Assembly: GCA_021791235.1 (NCBI GenBank) | Contig: JAJYXA010000051.1 | Coordinates: 1-10,494, forward strand | Length of the DNA stretch: 10,494 nt | Direction: 5' to 3' | From: Pseudomonadota bacterium | GTDB lineage: Bacteria; Pseudomonadota; Gammaproteobacteria; Burkholderiales; Thiobacillaceae | In this document: positions 1 to 8,108 of the stretch, piece after piece | How the letters are laid out: each line of letters begins with the position of its first letter | How positions within the stretch are numbered: position 1 is the first letter of the stretch | Translations under genes and position numbers: made by a program | The notes under the pieces: model-generated | Told to the model about the DNA's origin: nothing | The model's database searches: none | Seen by the model: the letters and a program-made list of their open reading frames with translations, nothing else

Positions 1-787
<787 letters not shown>

Positions 788-1101
788 GGCAATACCTTTT
801 TCAGTGCGCATTGATGCGCAAACACGGCCTGCGCCCGGTTCGAAACCAGACAGGCCAACAATTACGAACCGGAAATAAGCAGCGTTTGAAAAACGCCCAA
901 CGGGTCGCGTCGATCACATCGGCGCCAACCACAAGACTTGTCACTGCCGGATGAAGAAACCCGGCGGCACAAAAGAGAGGTCGAAGACGATGGGGCTGTG
1001 AGAACAGTCCCGAGGCACGGCGGCACAAGCCAGACCTGCCCACTACTGTATGCACAACTGGACGAAGTCTATCAGTAAACGCTGATTTTCCCCAGCGTTT
1101 T
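788..1101. other. Gene-free stretch between the helicase and the ABC exporter
   Basis: This 314-bp region holds the hairpin terminator after the ABC exporter at its right end and three hairpin-forming sequences near the helicase start (805-820, 826-856, 882-896). An open frame of 84 codons on the minus strand (801-1055) is rich in Cys, Trp and Arg, resembles no family I know and has no clear ribosome binding site, so I do not call it. The helicase promoter should lie here. The best candidate on the minus strand is a weak TTCAAA / CGTAAT pair with an 18-nt spacer near 864-893, which I do not consider reliable. Confidence 0.6.
805..896 (-). promoter_or_regulatory. Possible structured 5' leader of the helicase mRNA (three hairpins)
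   Basis: Read on the minus strand, three inverted repeats lie in a row just before the helicase ribosome binding site. The first has arms GCGTTT/AAACGC (882-887 and 891-896) around 3 nt. The second has an outer stem GGCCTG/CAGGCC (826-831, 851-856) and an inner stem (835-840, 844-849) with one G-U pair and a 3-nt loop. The third is a 16-bp palindrome, TGCGCAT-TG-ATGCGCA (805-820), ending 17 nt before the start codon. Whether all three are transcribed depends on the unknown start site. The repeats are seen directly; a regulatory role is inference. Confidence 0.4.
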
Positions 1102-1103
1102 TT
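1077..1103 (-). terminator. Hairpin terminator after the ABC exporter
   Basis: Perfect 8-bp arms AAACGCTG (1077-1084) and CAGCGTTT (1093-1100) enclose an 8-nt loop. The stem begins 1 nt after the exporter's stop codon (1102-1104). On the minus strand the 3' arm ends in TTT and then continues ACTG, so the U-tract is short. Read on the plus strand, the hairpin is followed by a run of six T, but no plus-strand gene ends here. Confidence 0.6.
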
Positions 1104-2868
1104 ACGCGTGATGATAGAGCTTGTGATACAGCCCGCCCCGGTCGATCAGCTCGGCGTGGGCGCCCTCCTCCACCACGCGGCCGTTTTCGAACACCAGAAT
1201 GCGGTCGGCCTGCTTCACCGCGCTCAAACGATGCGCGATGATGAGCGTGGTGCGGCCCGCCAGAAATCCGGAAAGAGCCTGATGCAGCCGCCGTTCGGTG
1301 TCGGTGTCGAGTGCGGAGGTGGCTTCGTCGAGGATGACGATCTGCGGTCGGGCGACGATCATGCGTGCAATCGCCAGCCGTTGCCGCTGGCCGCCGGACA
1401 GGCGCACGCCCTGCCGCCCCACCACCGTATCCAGCCCGTGCGGCAGCGCGGCGATGATGTCCTTCAACTGGGCGATTTCCAGCGCCTGCCACAAGCTGGC
1501 GTCGCCGGCATCGCGCCCCAGCGTGAGGTTGGCGCGCACGCTGTCGTTGAACAGAACCGGATGCTGCAGCACCACGCCGACGTGTTCGCGCACCGTTTCC
1601 CAGCCGATTTCGGTGACCGGCGTGTCACCATAATAAATCTGTCCGGATTTCACCGGATACAGGCCCAGCAGCGCCTGCACCAGCGTCGACTTGCCGCCGC
1701 CGGAGGCCCCCACCAGCGCAACCTTTTCGCCCGCCGCCACCGCGAGGCTGACGTCGTCCAGCACCGTCTCGCCGTCCGCATAGGCAAAGCTGACGTGGTC
1801 GAGTGCAATGCCGACCGTGGCCTGGCCTGCGAACGGGTCACGCTGTGCGGGGTGTTGCGGTTCGCCGTGCAGGCCGAGCAGCGCATTGATCCGGCCCAGC
1901 GCCGCATTGGCGGCGAACCAGGAATACTGCATGTTCACCAGTTCCTGCACCGGCGTCATCATGAACCAGAGGTAGCCGAACACCGCCAGCATCTCGCCGA
2001 TGGTGAGGTTGGAGAACACCACCATCAGCATTGCCCCGGCGCGGAAGGCGTCGAAGCCGGCAAGGAATACGAAGAAGGAGATCCGGCTCATCGCATCGGA
2101 TTTCCAGGCAAACGCGGCCGCGTGCCGACGAATGTCGGCGGCCTTGTCGGTCACCCGCGCCAGGTAATGCTTCTCGCGGTTCATCGCGCGGATCTGGGTC
2201 AGCGCGTCGAGGGTTTCGGACAGCGCTTCCTGGAACACTTCGAATGCCCGATTTTCGTGTTTTTTCAGGTCCTTCACCCGCTTGCCGAGCCGGGTCGAAA
2301 ACAGGATCACAACCGGGTTCAGCAGCACGATGAACAGCGCCAGCTGCCAGTGCATCCAGAACAGCACCGCCGCCACGCCAACCAGCGTCAGCACCGACAC
2401 CACCAAACCCGAAATCGAGGAACCGAGGAAGCTGTCGATGGCGTTGAGGTCGGTCACGAAATGCGAGGTGACGCGGCCTGCGCCCACCGTCTCGAATTCC
2501 GACAGTGCGATGCGCGACAGCCGGGCAAGCATGCGCACCCGGATGCGGTACACCACGTCCTTGGCCAGCAGCGAAAACGTCCGCCCCTGCCACACATTGA
2601 GCAGGATCGCCGTCAGCCTGAGTGCAACCGTCAGCAACAACGCCACACCGATGAACAGCACCGGCCCGTGCCAGGCGGGCGGAAACGCCGCACCGATCCG
2701 TTCCACGAAGGCGCCAGGGTGATGCAGCAACACCTCGTCCACCATCAGCGGCAGCAGCAGCGGCACCGGAACGGCAGCCGCCACCGCCAGCAAGGCAATG
2801 ACGTTGGCCTGCAGCAGGCGCGCGCGATGAAGCTTGAGTTCGTCGGCAATGCCGCGCCACGTCAGCAT
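1102..2868 (-). CDS. ABC exporter, fused membrane and ATPase domains (MsbA-like)
   Basis: A 588-residue half-transporter that would act as a homodimer in the inner membrane, exporting a lipid, peptide or drug-like substrate with ATP. The N-terminal half (about 15-320) is a six-helix ABC exporter membrane domain, with clear hydrophobic stretches near residues 22-45, 70-92, 152-188 and 260-300. The C-terminal ATPase domain has Walker A GASGGGKST (387-395, Lys393), Q-loop Gln435, signature LSGGQ (490-494), Walker B VILDE with Asp514 and Glu515, and H-loop His546. All catalytic residues are present. The start chosen is the ATG at 2866-2868, with AGGA 9 nt upstream; an in-frame TTG at 2926-2928 would add 20 unlikely residues. 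Length and layout fit MsbA-type exporters, but nothing shows the substrate, so no gene symbol is given. Expression is probably independent of the cytochrome genes 197 bp upstream. Confidence 0.95.
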   Translation of the reverse strand: MLTWRGIADELKLHRARLLQANVIALLAVAAAVPVPLLLPLMVDEVLLHHPGAFVERIGAAFPPAWHGPVLFIGVALLLTVALRLTAILLNVWQGRTFSLLAKDVVYRIRVRMLARLSRIALSEFETVGAGRVTSHFVTDLNAIDSFLGSSISGLVVSVLTLVGVAAVLFWMHWQLALFIVLLNPVVILFSTRLGKRVKDLKKHENRAFEVFQEALSETLDALTQIRAMNREKHYLARVTDKAADIRRHAAAFAWKSDAMSRISFFVFLAGFDAFRAGAMLMVVFSNLTIGEMLAVFGYLWFMMTPVQELVNMQYSWFAANAALGRINALLGLHGEPQHPAQRDPFAGQATVGIALDHVSFAYADGETVLDDVSLAVAAGEKVALVGASGGGKSTLVQALLGLYPVKSGQIYYGDTPVTEIGWETVREHVGVVLQHPVLFNDSVRANLTLGRDAGDASLWQALEIAQLKDIIAALPHGLDTVVGRQGVRLSGGQRQRLAIARMIVARPQIVILDEATSALDTDTERRLHQALSGFLAGRTTLIIAHRLSAVKQADRILVFENGRVVEEGAHAELIDRGGLYHKLYHHA

Positions 2869-2903
2869 GACTGGCCGTCCTGAAGAAAGAGAACCATTAC
2901 AAG

Positions 2904-2937
2904 CATAAGCGCTGGCGCGCCCTGGCAAAAGCGCTGG
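2904..2937 (-). repeat. Pair of 12-bp direct repeats upstream of the ABC exporter
   Basis: CATAAGCGCTGG (2904-2915) and CAAAAGCGCTGG (2926-2937) differ at one position and are offset by exactly 22 bp, about two turns of the helix. Each contains the palindrome AGCGCT. They lie 35 to 69 bp upstream of the exporter's start codon, where an operator would be expected. On the minus strand a weak -10-like TATGCT overlaps the copy nearer the gene. The repeat is seen directly; its role as a binding site is inference. Confidence 0.45.
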
Positions 2938-3065
2938 ACCGTGCCTATCGATGCGGAAGCGGACAAACCAGCGAGAAGCCGCGCGGGTACCGGGATGTTG
3001 AAATGCCGAAAGGGATCAGGGGTTCAGTTTCAGGCCGCCCATGAAATGGTGCGGGACGTTCAGAT

Positions 3066-3752
3066 TTATAAATCCGATGCACCGCCGCCCACCCAAAGCA
3101 ACGCATAAACAAGTGCCGCCATGAATCCCAGCAGCACGAGTGCACGCCCGGTCGACACCATGCGCCCGGCAGTTGCACCCGAAATGCTCGTTTTCACGCC
3201 GGTGAACATCGCCTTGATCATGTCGTCGCGGCGCAGCAGCTGGTGGGCGAACACCGCGGCAACGTGCAAGCCGACCAAACCCAGCAGCAGGTCGAAATTG
3301 TAGGCGTGCAGAGTGGTGATGAGGCTGCTGGTGTCGTGGCTGAGCCAATGCGAGAGCGGTGCTTCATAATCGTCGTCATCGTTGCCAAACAGTCCGGTAA
3401 TGGCCTGTACCAGCAACACCAGCATCAGGCTCAGGATCATCCATCCGCCCAGCGGGTTGTGCCCCAGATAGGCCTTGGGCTGGCGCTGCAACACGCTGCG
3501 AAAATACGCATAGCTGATGCGCGGGCCCCGCACGAAATGCGCAAAACGCGCCGTGTCGCTGCCCACAAACCCCCAGACAATGCGGAACAGCACGAGGGTG
3601 AGGATGGCGTAGCCAGACCAGCCATGGTATTCCATCCATTCGTTACCCTGCTCACCGCTCCACCAGGAGAACCCGATCAACGCCAGCAGCAGCCAGTGAA
3701 ACAGCCGTACCGGCACATCCCACACCCTGACCGGCGCAGAAGCCGGCGTCAT
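3066..3752 (-). CDS. Cytochrome b561-family membrane protein
   Basis: A 228-residue integral membrane di-heme b-type cytochrome of the bacterial b561 / Ni-hydrogenase cytochrome b group, which passes electrons between the quinone pool and a periplasmic partner. The N-terminal RVWDVPVRLFHW (9-20) is the family hallmark, with His19 a likely heme ligand. Other candidate ligands are His43, His149 and His163 in hydrophobic stretches; GHNPLGGW (97-104) is also typical. Four main membrane segments lie near 17-32, 46-64, 102-122 and 148-170, with a further one close to the C-terminus. The acidic loop NDDDDYE (124-130) is unusual-looking. The start ATG (3750-3752) overlaps the stop of the cytochrome c' gene as ATGA, which implies translational coupling and a joint function. 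A longer in-frame reading upstream is only the shadow of the cytochrome c' gene. Confidence 0.92.
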   Translation of the reverse strand: MTPASAPVRVWDVPVRLFHWLLLALIGFSWWSGEQGNEWMEYHGWSGYAILTLVLFRIVWGFVGSDTARFAHFVRGPRISYAYFRSVLQRQPKAYLGHNPLGGWMILSLMLVLLVQAITGLFGNDDDDYEAPLSHWLSHDTSSLITTLHAYNFDLLLGLVGLHVAAVFAHQLLRRDDMIKAMFTGVKTSISGATAGRMVSTGRALVLLGFMAALVYALLWVGGGASDL

Positions 3753-4225
3753 AACACCGACGGTCCACGAAACGTTTTGTGGCAGGCGGCACAACTGTCG
3801 CTCACGCGCATGTAGGCCGGCCGGATCAAGTCCAGGTTGCCTGTTTTTGCCGCAACGGCAAGGCTGGAGACCGCCTTGATGTACGTGTCCTGCGCCTGCT
3901 TGAATTGGGCTGATTGCTGCCACACCGCTGGTTTGGCACGGCTCGGCGCATAGGTGCTGCCCGGCGGGAAATAGCCCCACGGCTGCGTGCTCAGGGTTTG
4001 AAGCTTGTCGGCGAGCGCCTGGAAGTCAGCCGCAACATAAGGGTTTTTACCGCGCTCCATGAGCCCCATCGGCTCGAACGTGCGCAGGGTTTCCTGCAAC
4101 AGTGCGCGACGCTTGGTCACCGGCTGGCCGGGGTGCGTATCGGCCTTGGGACCACATCCGGCCAGCACCAGGCAGGCGCCGATCAATAAAGGCGCTGCGC
4201 GCAGATAGGGTTTGAGCGAAATCAT
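3749..4225 (-). CDS. Cytochrome c' (class II c-type cytochrome), predicted lipoprotein
   Basis: A 158-residue c-type cytochrome with the heme site near the C-terminus: CAACH (145-149) and Arg153 four residues after the heme His, as in the cytochrome c' family. The N-terminus has a hydrophobic signal (about 9-22) ending in the lipobox LAGC (21-24), so the mature protein should be a lipid-anchored periplasmic protein starting at Cys24. Family features in the middle include GKNPY (59-63) and FPPGS (86-90). Aligned by eye, the distal heme position falls on Leu43, four residues after Arg39, rather than Met. That would favour a five-coordinate, NO/CO-binding c' over a low-spin c556; this is inference. 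The start is the ATG at 4223-4225, with GGA 7 nt upstream; an ATG two codons earlier leaves no spacing to that site. The last codon overlaps the cytochrome b561 start, so the two are likely electron-transfer partners. Confidence 0.9.
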   Translation of the reverse strand: MISLKPYLRAAPLLIGACLVLAGCGPKADTHPGQPVTKRRALLQETLRTFEPMGLMERGKNPYVAADFQALADKLQTLSTQPWGYFPPGSTYAPSRAKPAVWQQSAQFKQAQDTYIKAVSSLAVAAKTGNLDLIRPAYMRVSDSCAACHKTFRGPSVL

Positions 4226-4425
4226 GACCATTCCGGAGTGAATGCATAAACGGCAAAGGCGTATGGAGCGTGTAAATACGCGCCTAGTTCCCCAAGACGC
4301 GTTATGGGCCGGCAGGAAATGATTTTCCACAAAGGCCTGGGGCCCGACCAAGGTTTCCATTCCAGGCAGACCCAAACGGGCTTTACGGGTGTTTTGGGAA
4401 GACAGCGGACGGTGCCGGAGGCCCG

Positions 4426-5766
4426 TTATTTTCCGATGCAGAATTTGCTGAAGATTTCGCCCAGCAGATCGTCGGCGCTGAATTTGCCGGTGATTTCGGA
4501 CAGGGCGGCCTGCGCCAGCCGCAGTTCTTCTGCAAACAGTTCAAGCTGTGCAGTCGCCTGGCGTGCCGCCGCCAAATGCGTGGCGGCACGGCCCAACGCA
4601 TCCAGATGGCGCGCGCGCGCCATGAACGTGCCTTCGCCCGCGGCCTGCCAGCCCGCCGCTTCGAGCAGCTTGGCGCGCAACAACTCCACTCCGGCACCGG
4701 TTTTGGCGGAGAGCCAGATCTCGTCGCCCGTCACGCGCGGCGCCTCGCCGGTGACATCGATCTTGTTGTGCAGGGTCAGCCGCGTCACCCTGGGCAGACG
4801 TGCCAGGATGGCCGCTTCGCGCTCGCCCAGGCCGTGGGCGGCGTCCACCAGAAGCAGCGCCACATCGGCCTTGTCCACCGCCGCCCAGGTGCGGGCGATG
4901 CCGAGCTGTTCCACCGCGTCGTCGGTCTCCCGCAGGCCCGCGGTGTCGACGATGTGCAGCGGGACCCCCTGGATCTGGATTGCCTCGCGCACGGTATCGC
5001 GCGTGGTGCCGGCCAGCTCGTTAACGATCGCCGCCTCGTATCCGGCCAGCCGGTTCAACAGACTCGACTTGCCGACATTCGGCTGGCCGATCAGCACCAC
5101 CGTCAGGCCTTCGCGCAGCAGGGCACCCTGCTGCGCCTGCGACCGCACCGCGGCGAGGCTGGCGTCGATCGCATCGAGGCGCCCGAAGGCATCGGCCTGC
5201 TTGAGAAAATCGATTTCTTCTTCGGGGAAGTCGAGCGTGGCCTCGACCAGCATGCGCAGGCGCGTCAGCGCCTCGACCAGTGCGGCGATCCGCACCGAGA
5301 AGTCGCCCGCCAGCGAGCGCACCGCCGAGCGCGCGGCCTCGGTGGACGCGGCGTCGATCAGGTCGGCCACCGCCTCGGCCTGGGCCAGATCCAGCTTGCC
5401 GTTCAGAAACGCGCGCCGGGAAAACTCGCCCGGCTCGGCCAGGCGCGCACCGAGTTCGAGGCAACGCTGCAGGATCAGATTGAGCACCACCGGGCCGCCG
5501 TGGCCCTGCAGTTCCAGCACGTTTTCACCGGTAAACGAGTGCGGTGCGGCGAAATGAAGCGCGATGCCCTCGTCGATCGGCTGGCCGTCGCCATCCAGAA
5601 AGCGCCCGAACGTGGCGTGACGCGGCGCGGGAACGCGGCCGAGAATCGCCTGCGCAAGCGGGGCAACGTCCGGCCCCGAGACCCGCACCACGCCCACCCC
5701 GCCGCGCCCGGGCGCGGTGGCGATGGCAGCAATCAGATCAGGCTTTGCCGGAGGCAAGCTTGCCAC
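4426..5766 (-). CDS. mnmE: tRNA modification GTPase MnmE (TrmE)
   Basis: With MnmG, this GTPase puts the (carboxymethyl)aminomethyl group on U34 of certain tRNAs in the cytoplasm. The 446-residue length matches the family (about 454 in E. coli). The N-terminal folate-binding domain begins [14 protein letters not shown] (12-25). The inserted G domain carries GQPNVGKSS (227-235, Lys233), TTRD (254-257), DTAG (274-277), NKID (334-337) and SAK (353-355). The C-terminus ends in the diagnostic FCIGK, with the conserved Cys443. No ATG is available: the open frame starts at a GTG (5764-5766) inside the yidC end, giving a 29-nt overlap. An AGGA lies only 2 nt before this GTG, so an in-frame TTG three codons later (5755-5757), 11 nt from the same AGGA, is an equally plausible start. 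The stop codon is TAA at 4426-4428; no clear terminator follows in the 200 bp before the cytochrome c' gene. Confidence 0.97.
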   Translation of the reverse strand: MASLPPAKPDLIAAIATAPGRGGVGVVRVSGPDVAPLAQAILGRVPAPRHATFGRFLDGDGQPIDEGIALHFAAPHSFTGENVLELQGHGGPVVLNLILQRCLELGARLAEPGEFSRRAFLNGKLDLAQAEAVADLIDAASTEAARSAVRSLAGDFSVRIAALVEALTRLRMLVEATLDFPEEEIDFLKQADAFGRLDAIDASLAAVRSQAQQGALLREGLTVVLIGQPNVGKSSLLNRLAGYEAAIVNELAGTTRDTVREAIQIQGVPLHIVDTAGLRETDDAVEQLGIARTWAAVDKADVALLLVDAAHGLGEREAAILARLPRVTRLTLHNKIDVTGEAPRVTGDEIWLSAKTGAGVELLRAKLLEAAGWQAAGEGTFMARARHLDALGRAATHLAAARQATAQLELFAEELRLAQAALSEITGKFSADDLLGEIFSKFCIGK

Positions 5767-7381
5767 CGTCCTGAACCTGCTTGTTGATCACCCATTGTTG
5801 CGTGATGGACAGGATGTTGTTGACGATCCAGTACAGCACGAGACCGGCCGGGAAGAACACGAACATCACGGTGAATGCCACCGGCATGATCATCATGATC
5901 TTGGCCTGCATCGGGTCCATCGGCTGCGGATTGAGCTTGACCTGCAGGATCGAGGTGATGCCCATGATGATCGGCAGAATGTAAAAGGGGTCGGGCGCTG
6001 TCAGGTCGGTGATCCAGCCCAGCCACGGCGCGCCGCGCATTTCCACCGCAGCGAGCAGCACCCAGTACAGCGCGATGAACACCGGAATCTGGATCAGGAT
6101 AGGCAGGCAGCCGCCGAGCGGGTTGATTTTCTCGGTCTTGTACAGCTCCGCCATCGCCTGATGCAGCTTGGCGCGGTCGTCGCCGTAGGTTTCCTTCAGC
6201 TGCTGCAGGCGCGGGGTAAGCTTCTTCATCTTGGCCATCGACTTGTAGCCCGCTGCCGATAGCGGGAACAGCGCCAGCTTGAGGAGGATGGTCAGGATGA
6301 TGATGGCCCAGCCCCAGTTGCCGACGAAGTGCTCGATTTTTGCCAGCGCCCAGTAGATGGGGAAGGCTAGGGGCGTGAGCCAGCCGTAATCGCGCACGAG
6401 ATCGAGGCCTGGCGCAGTGGCTTCCAGCAGCTTCTGCTTCTGCGGGCCCGCATACAGGGGCACGGTGAAGACTTTTTGCTGGCCGGGCGCCAGCGTGCCT
6501 TCGGCCAGGATGACCCCGGCTGAATAGAGTCCGTCTCCCAGGGCGCGCGCGTAATACTCGCGCTTGATCGTGCCTTCAGGCAGCCAGGCCGACACGAAGT
6601 GATGCTGCACCAGCGCCACCCAGCCGTTATCGGCCGTCTTCTCGAACTCGGCCTTGCCGTCCTCGATGGCTTTGAAGGGGACTTTCTGGAATTTCTTGGC
6701 GTCGGTGTAGAACGCAGGGCCGGTGAAGGTGTGCAGGAAGAAGGACGCGCCCCGCGGTGCCCCGGAATGGCGTGTGAACTGGTAATAGGGCGTCAGGTCG
6801 ACAGGCTGGGTCCCGTTGTTGATGACCCGTGTCCGGACGTCGATCTCGTAGCTGCCGCGCTTGAAGATATAGGTCTTTTCGACACGCACCCCCGTGGCTG
6901 GATCGTTCCACACCAGCGGGACTTCCACCTCCGAAGCGCCTGGGTTCAGCCGATAGGTGCCGGGATTCAGCTGAAAGGCGCTGCGGTGCGTCGGGAGATC
7001 CTTGCCGAGCAGACCACTCTGTGCCAGGTAGGGCTGGCTCGGGTCCTCTTCAAACAGCGTGAAAACCTGATTGCGTTCCTGCGTCTCCCGATAGGACAGC
7101 AACTCGAGCTGGCGAAGATCGCCGCCATTGGCATCGATCGTGGCGCGCAACACATCGGTTTCCACCACGGCACGTGCACCCTTCACCAACCCGGGCTGGG
7201 TCGGTGCGGCTGCGGGGGCGTTCAGTGCCTGACTCGGCGCGGGCGGGGCTGAGCTCGCGCTCGGGGCGCTCGTCGCCGTGACAGCGGAGGGGGGCGGCGC
7301 ATGCTTGTCCTGCCAGGCTTCCCACAACAAAAGCAGCGAGAAGGAAAAGACAATAAAAAGGATCAGCCGCTGATTATCCAT
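5738..7381 (-). CDS. yidC: Membrane protein insertase YidC
   Basis: YidC inserts and folds inner membrane proteins, alone or with SecYEG. The 547 residues match the gram-negative type (548 in E. coli). The first membrane helix is at 5-20, followed by an Ala/Pro/Ser-rich linker (28-63), the large periplasmic P1 domain (about 65-335), and the conserved C-terminal core with its remaining membrane helices. Core signatures include [10 protein letters not shown] (381-390), NPLGGCLP (420-427), YILPIIMG (467-474) and DPMQAKIM (489-496). The hydrophilic-groove positive residue is Lys368, where E. coli has Arg366; a basic residue is retained. The start is the ATG at 7379-7381, giving MDNQRLILF as expected. 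No Shine-Dalgarno sequence is visible in the 20 nt upstream; the gene begins 11 nt after rnpA, so coupling to rnpA translation is likely. The 3' end overlaps mnmE by 29 nt. Confidence 0.97.
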   Translation of the reverse strand: MDNQRLILFIVFSFSLLLLWEAWQDKHAPPPSAVTATSAPSASSAPPAPSQALNAPAAAPTQPGLVKGARAVVETDVLRATIDANGGDLRQLELLSYRETQERNQVFTLFEEDPSQPYLAQSGLLGKDLPTHRSAFQLNPGTYRLNPGASEVEVPLVWNDPATGVRVEKTYIFKRGSYEIDVRTRVINNGTQPVDLTPYYQFTRHSGAPRGASFFLHTFTGPAFYTDAKKFQKVPFKAIEDGKAEFEKTADNGWVALVQHHFVSAWLPEGTIKREYYARALGDGLYSAGVILAEGTLAPGQQKVFTVPLYAGPQKQKLLEATAPGLDLVRDYGWLTPLAFPIYWALAKIEHFVGNWGWAIIILTILLKLALFPLSAAGYKSMAKMKKLTPRLQQLKETYGDDRAKLHQAMAELYKTEKINPLGGCLPILIQIPVFIALYWVLLAAVEMRGAPWLGWITDLTAPDPFYILPIIMGITSILQVKLNPQPMDPMQAKIMMIMPVAFTVMFVFFPAGLVLYWIVNNILSITQQWVINKQVQDGGKLASGKA

Positions 7382-7392
7382 GGAACGGGACG

Positions 7393-7791
7393 CTATGAGT
7401 TGGGATGGGGTTCCGGGGTGACAATCAGGGATTCGCCTGACACCACGGCGGGCCATTTTGCCATGGCTCGCTGGCCTGCACGTGTGAATGTGCGCAACAA
7501 ATCGCGTGCCTCGTCGCCCGGAACCGGCTTGGCAATGAGACGAACGACAAAATCACACGCGGGCAGTTCCGGCAAAGCCTGACGAAAACTTTCGCGCACG
7601 CATCGCTTGACGCGGTTGCGATCTACCGCGCGGGCGAGCAGACGCTTGGCGACGACCATGCCCAACCGGGGATACCCTACCTGGTTGGGTCGCGCCATCA
7701 CCATCAGAAAATCCGTTCGGGCACGCTGGTTGTCGGCAAACACCCGGTCGAAATCGGCCTTCTCGACCAGGCGCGCATCGCGGAGGCGCAC
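7393..7791 (-). CDS. rnpA: Ribonuclease P protein component
   Basis: This small basic protein binds the RNase P RNA and helps it cut the 5' leader from pre-tRNAs. The 132-residue protein has the early signature LVEKADFDRVF (8-18), LGMVVAKR (43-50) and the RNR-helix motif ARAVDRNRVKRCVRESFR (53-70). The only usable start in frame after the rpmH stop is the GTG at 7789-7791; the frame stays open far upstream only as a shadow of rpmH. A weak GGGTGG-type sequence lies close before the GTG. It is 29 nt downstream of rpmH and 11 nt upstream of yidC, so it belongs to one operon. The C-terminal tail is slightly longer than in E. coli (119 residues). The usual next gene, yidD, is absent. Confidence 0.95.
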   Translation of the reverse strand: MRLRDARLVEKADFDRVFADNQRARTDFLMVMARPNQVGYPRLGMVVAKRLLARAVDRNRVKRCVRESFRQALPELPACDFVVRLIAKPVPGDEARDLLRTFTRAGQRAMAKWPAVVSGESLIVTPEPHPNS

Positions 7792-7820
7792 GCCACCCGC
7801 TGGCTTGGGATTGGCGTTGA

Positions 7821-7955
7821 TTAGACGGCCAGACGTGCGCGACCCTTGGCGCGACGTGCGTTGATCACGGCACGCCCGGCCTTGGTTTTCATGCGGGCGC
7901 GAAAGCCGTGGGTGCGCTTGCGGCGGACGGTGGAAGGCTGGTAAGTGCGTTTCAT
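7821..7955 (-). CDS. rpmH: 50S ribosomal protein L34
   Basis: A 44-residue, very basic protein of the large ribosomal subunit. The sequence [20 protein letters not shown] at its start and RRAKGRARL near its end are diagnostic of L34, and the length is exactly that usual for the family. The start ATG (7953-7955) has a strong AAAGGA ribosome binding site (7962-7967) 6 nt upstream. It is the first gene of the rpmH-rnpA-yidC-mnmE operon, about 75 nt downstream of a good sigma70-like promoter, and is divergent from dnaA. Confidence 0.98.
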   Translation of the reverse strand: MKRTYQPSTVRRKRTHGFRARMKTKAGRAVINARRAKGRARLAV

Positions 7956-7986
7956 GGCATATCCTTTCTGGCTGGCGCCGGCCCCT

Positions 7987-8000
7987 CCCGCCGGGGCGGG
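7987..8000 (-). promoter_or_regulatory. GC-rich palindrome in the rpmH leader
   Basis: Perfect arms CCCGCC and GGCGGG separated by 2 bp, lying in the predicted untranslated leader about 30 nt before the rpmH start. In RNA it could form a short, very stable hairpin. It is preceded, not followed, by a T-run on the minus strand, so it is not a normal terminator. Its role is unknown. Confidence 0.35.
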
Positions 8001-8037
8001 TGAGCCGAACACAAAAAAATCTGTTGAAAAACCGCGT

Positions 8038-8067
8038 ATTAGACCCGCCCACCGGGGGGGATGTCAA
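8038..8067 (-). promoter_or_regulatory. Sigma70-like promoter of the rpmH operon
   Basis: On the minus strand a perfect -35 TTGACA (8062-8067) and a -10 TCTAAT (8038-8043, five of six matches to TATAAT) are separated by 18 nt. Transcription would start near 8031, leaving a leader of about 75 nt before rpmH. This is the strongest promoter-like sequence I found in the window and suits a highly expressed ribosomal protein gene. Confidence 0.7.
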
Positions 8068-8108
8068 GTTCGGGCCGGGTCGCACCTGAATGTCCGGGGC
8101 AGCATGCC

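Noticed and set aside
831..860. tRNA T-arm-like sequence (GGTTCGAAACC region) on the plus strand
   Set aside because: The T-stem has a mismatch, no matching anticodon or D arm is found upstream, and the acceptor ends do not pair. The sequence is better explained as the second hairpin of the helicase leader.
801..1055. 84-codon open frame on the minus strand between the ABC exporter and the helicase
   Set aside because: No family resemblance, rich in Cys/Trp/Arg as expected from random GC-rich sequence, no convincing ribosome binding site, and it overlaps the hairpins and reaches the helicase leader.
1108..2883. 591-codon plus-strand open frame opposite the ABC exporter
   Set aside because: It is the antisense shadow of a clear ABC exporter; its His/Gln/Arg-rich translation is typical of antisense GC-rich coding DNA.
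2869..2928. 20-residue N-terminal extension of the ABC exporter from a TTG
   Set aside because: The ATG at 2866-2868 has AGGA at good spacing, and the extension runs through the repeat pair and presumed promoter.
2945..3348. Small minus-strand open frames overlapping the b561 3' end and the gap after it
   Set aside because: Their overlapping parts are frame shadows of cytochrome b561, the remaining tails have no recognisable motif, and no start with a ribosome binding site was found.
4304..5787. Long plus-strand open frames opposite mnmE (417 and 403 codons)
   Set aside because: Both lie antisense to an intact mnmE with all G motifs; low-complexity Ser/Arg- or His/Gln-rich translations show no family features.
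7371..7381. DnaA-box-like TTATCCATG at the yidC start
   Set aside because: Two mismatches to TTATCCACA, isolated and overlapping a start codon; most likely chance.
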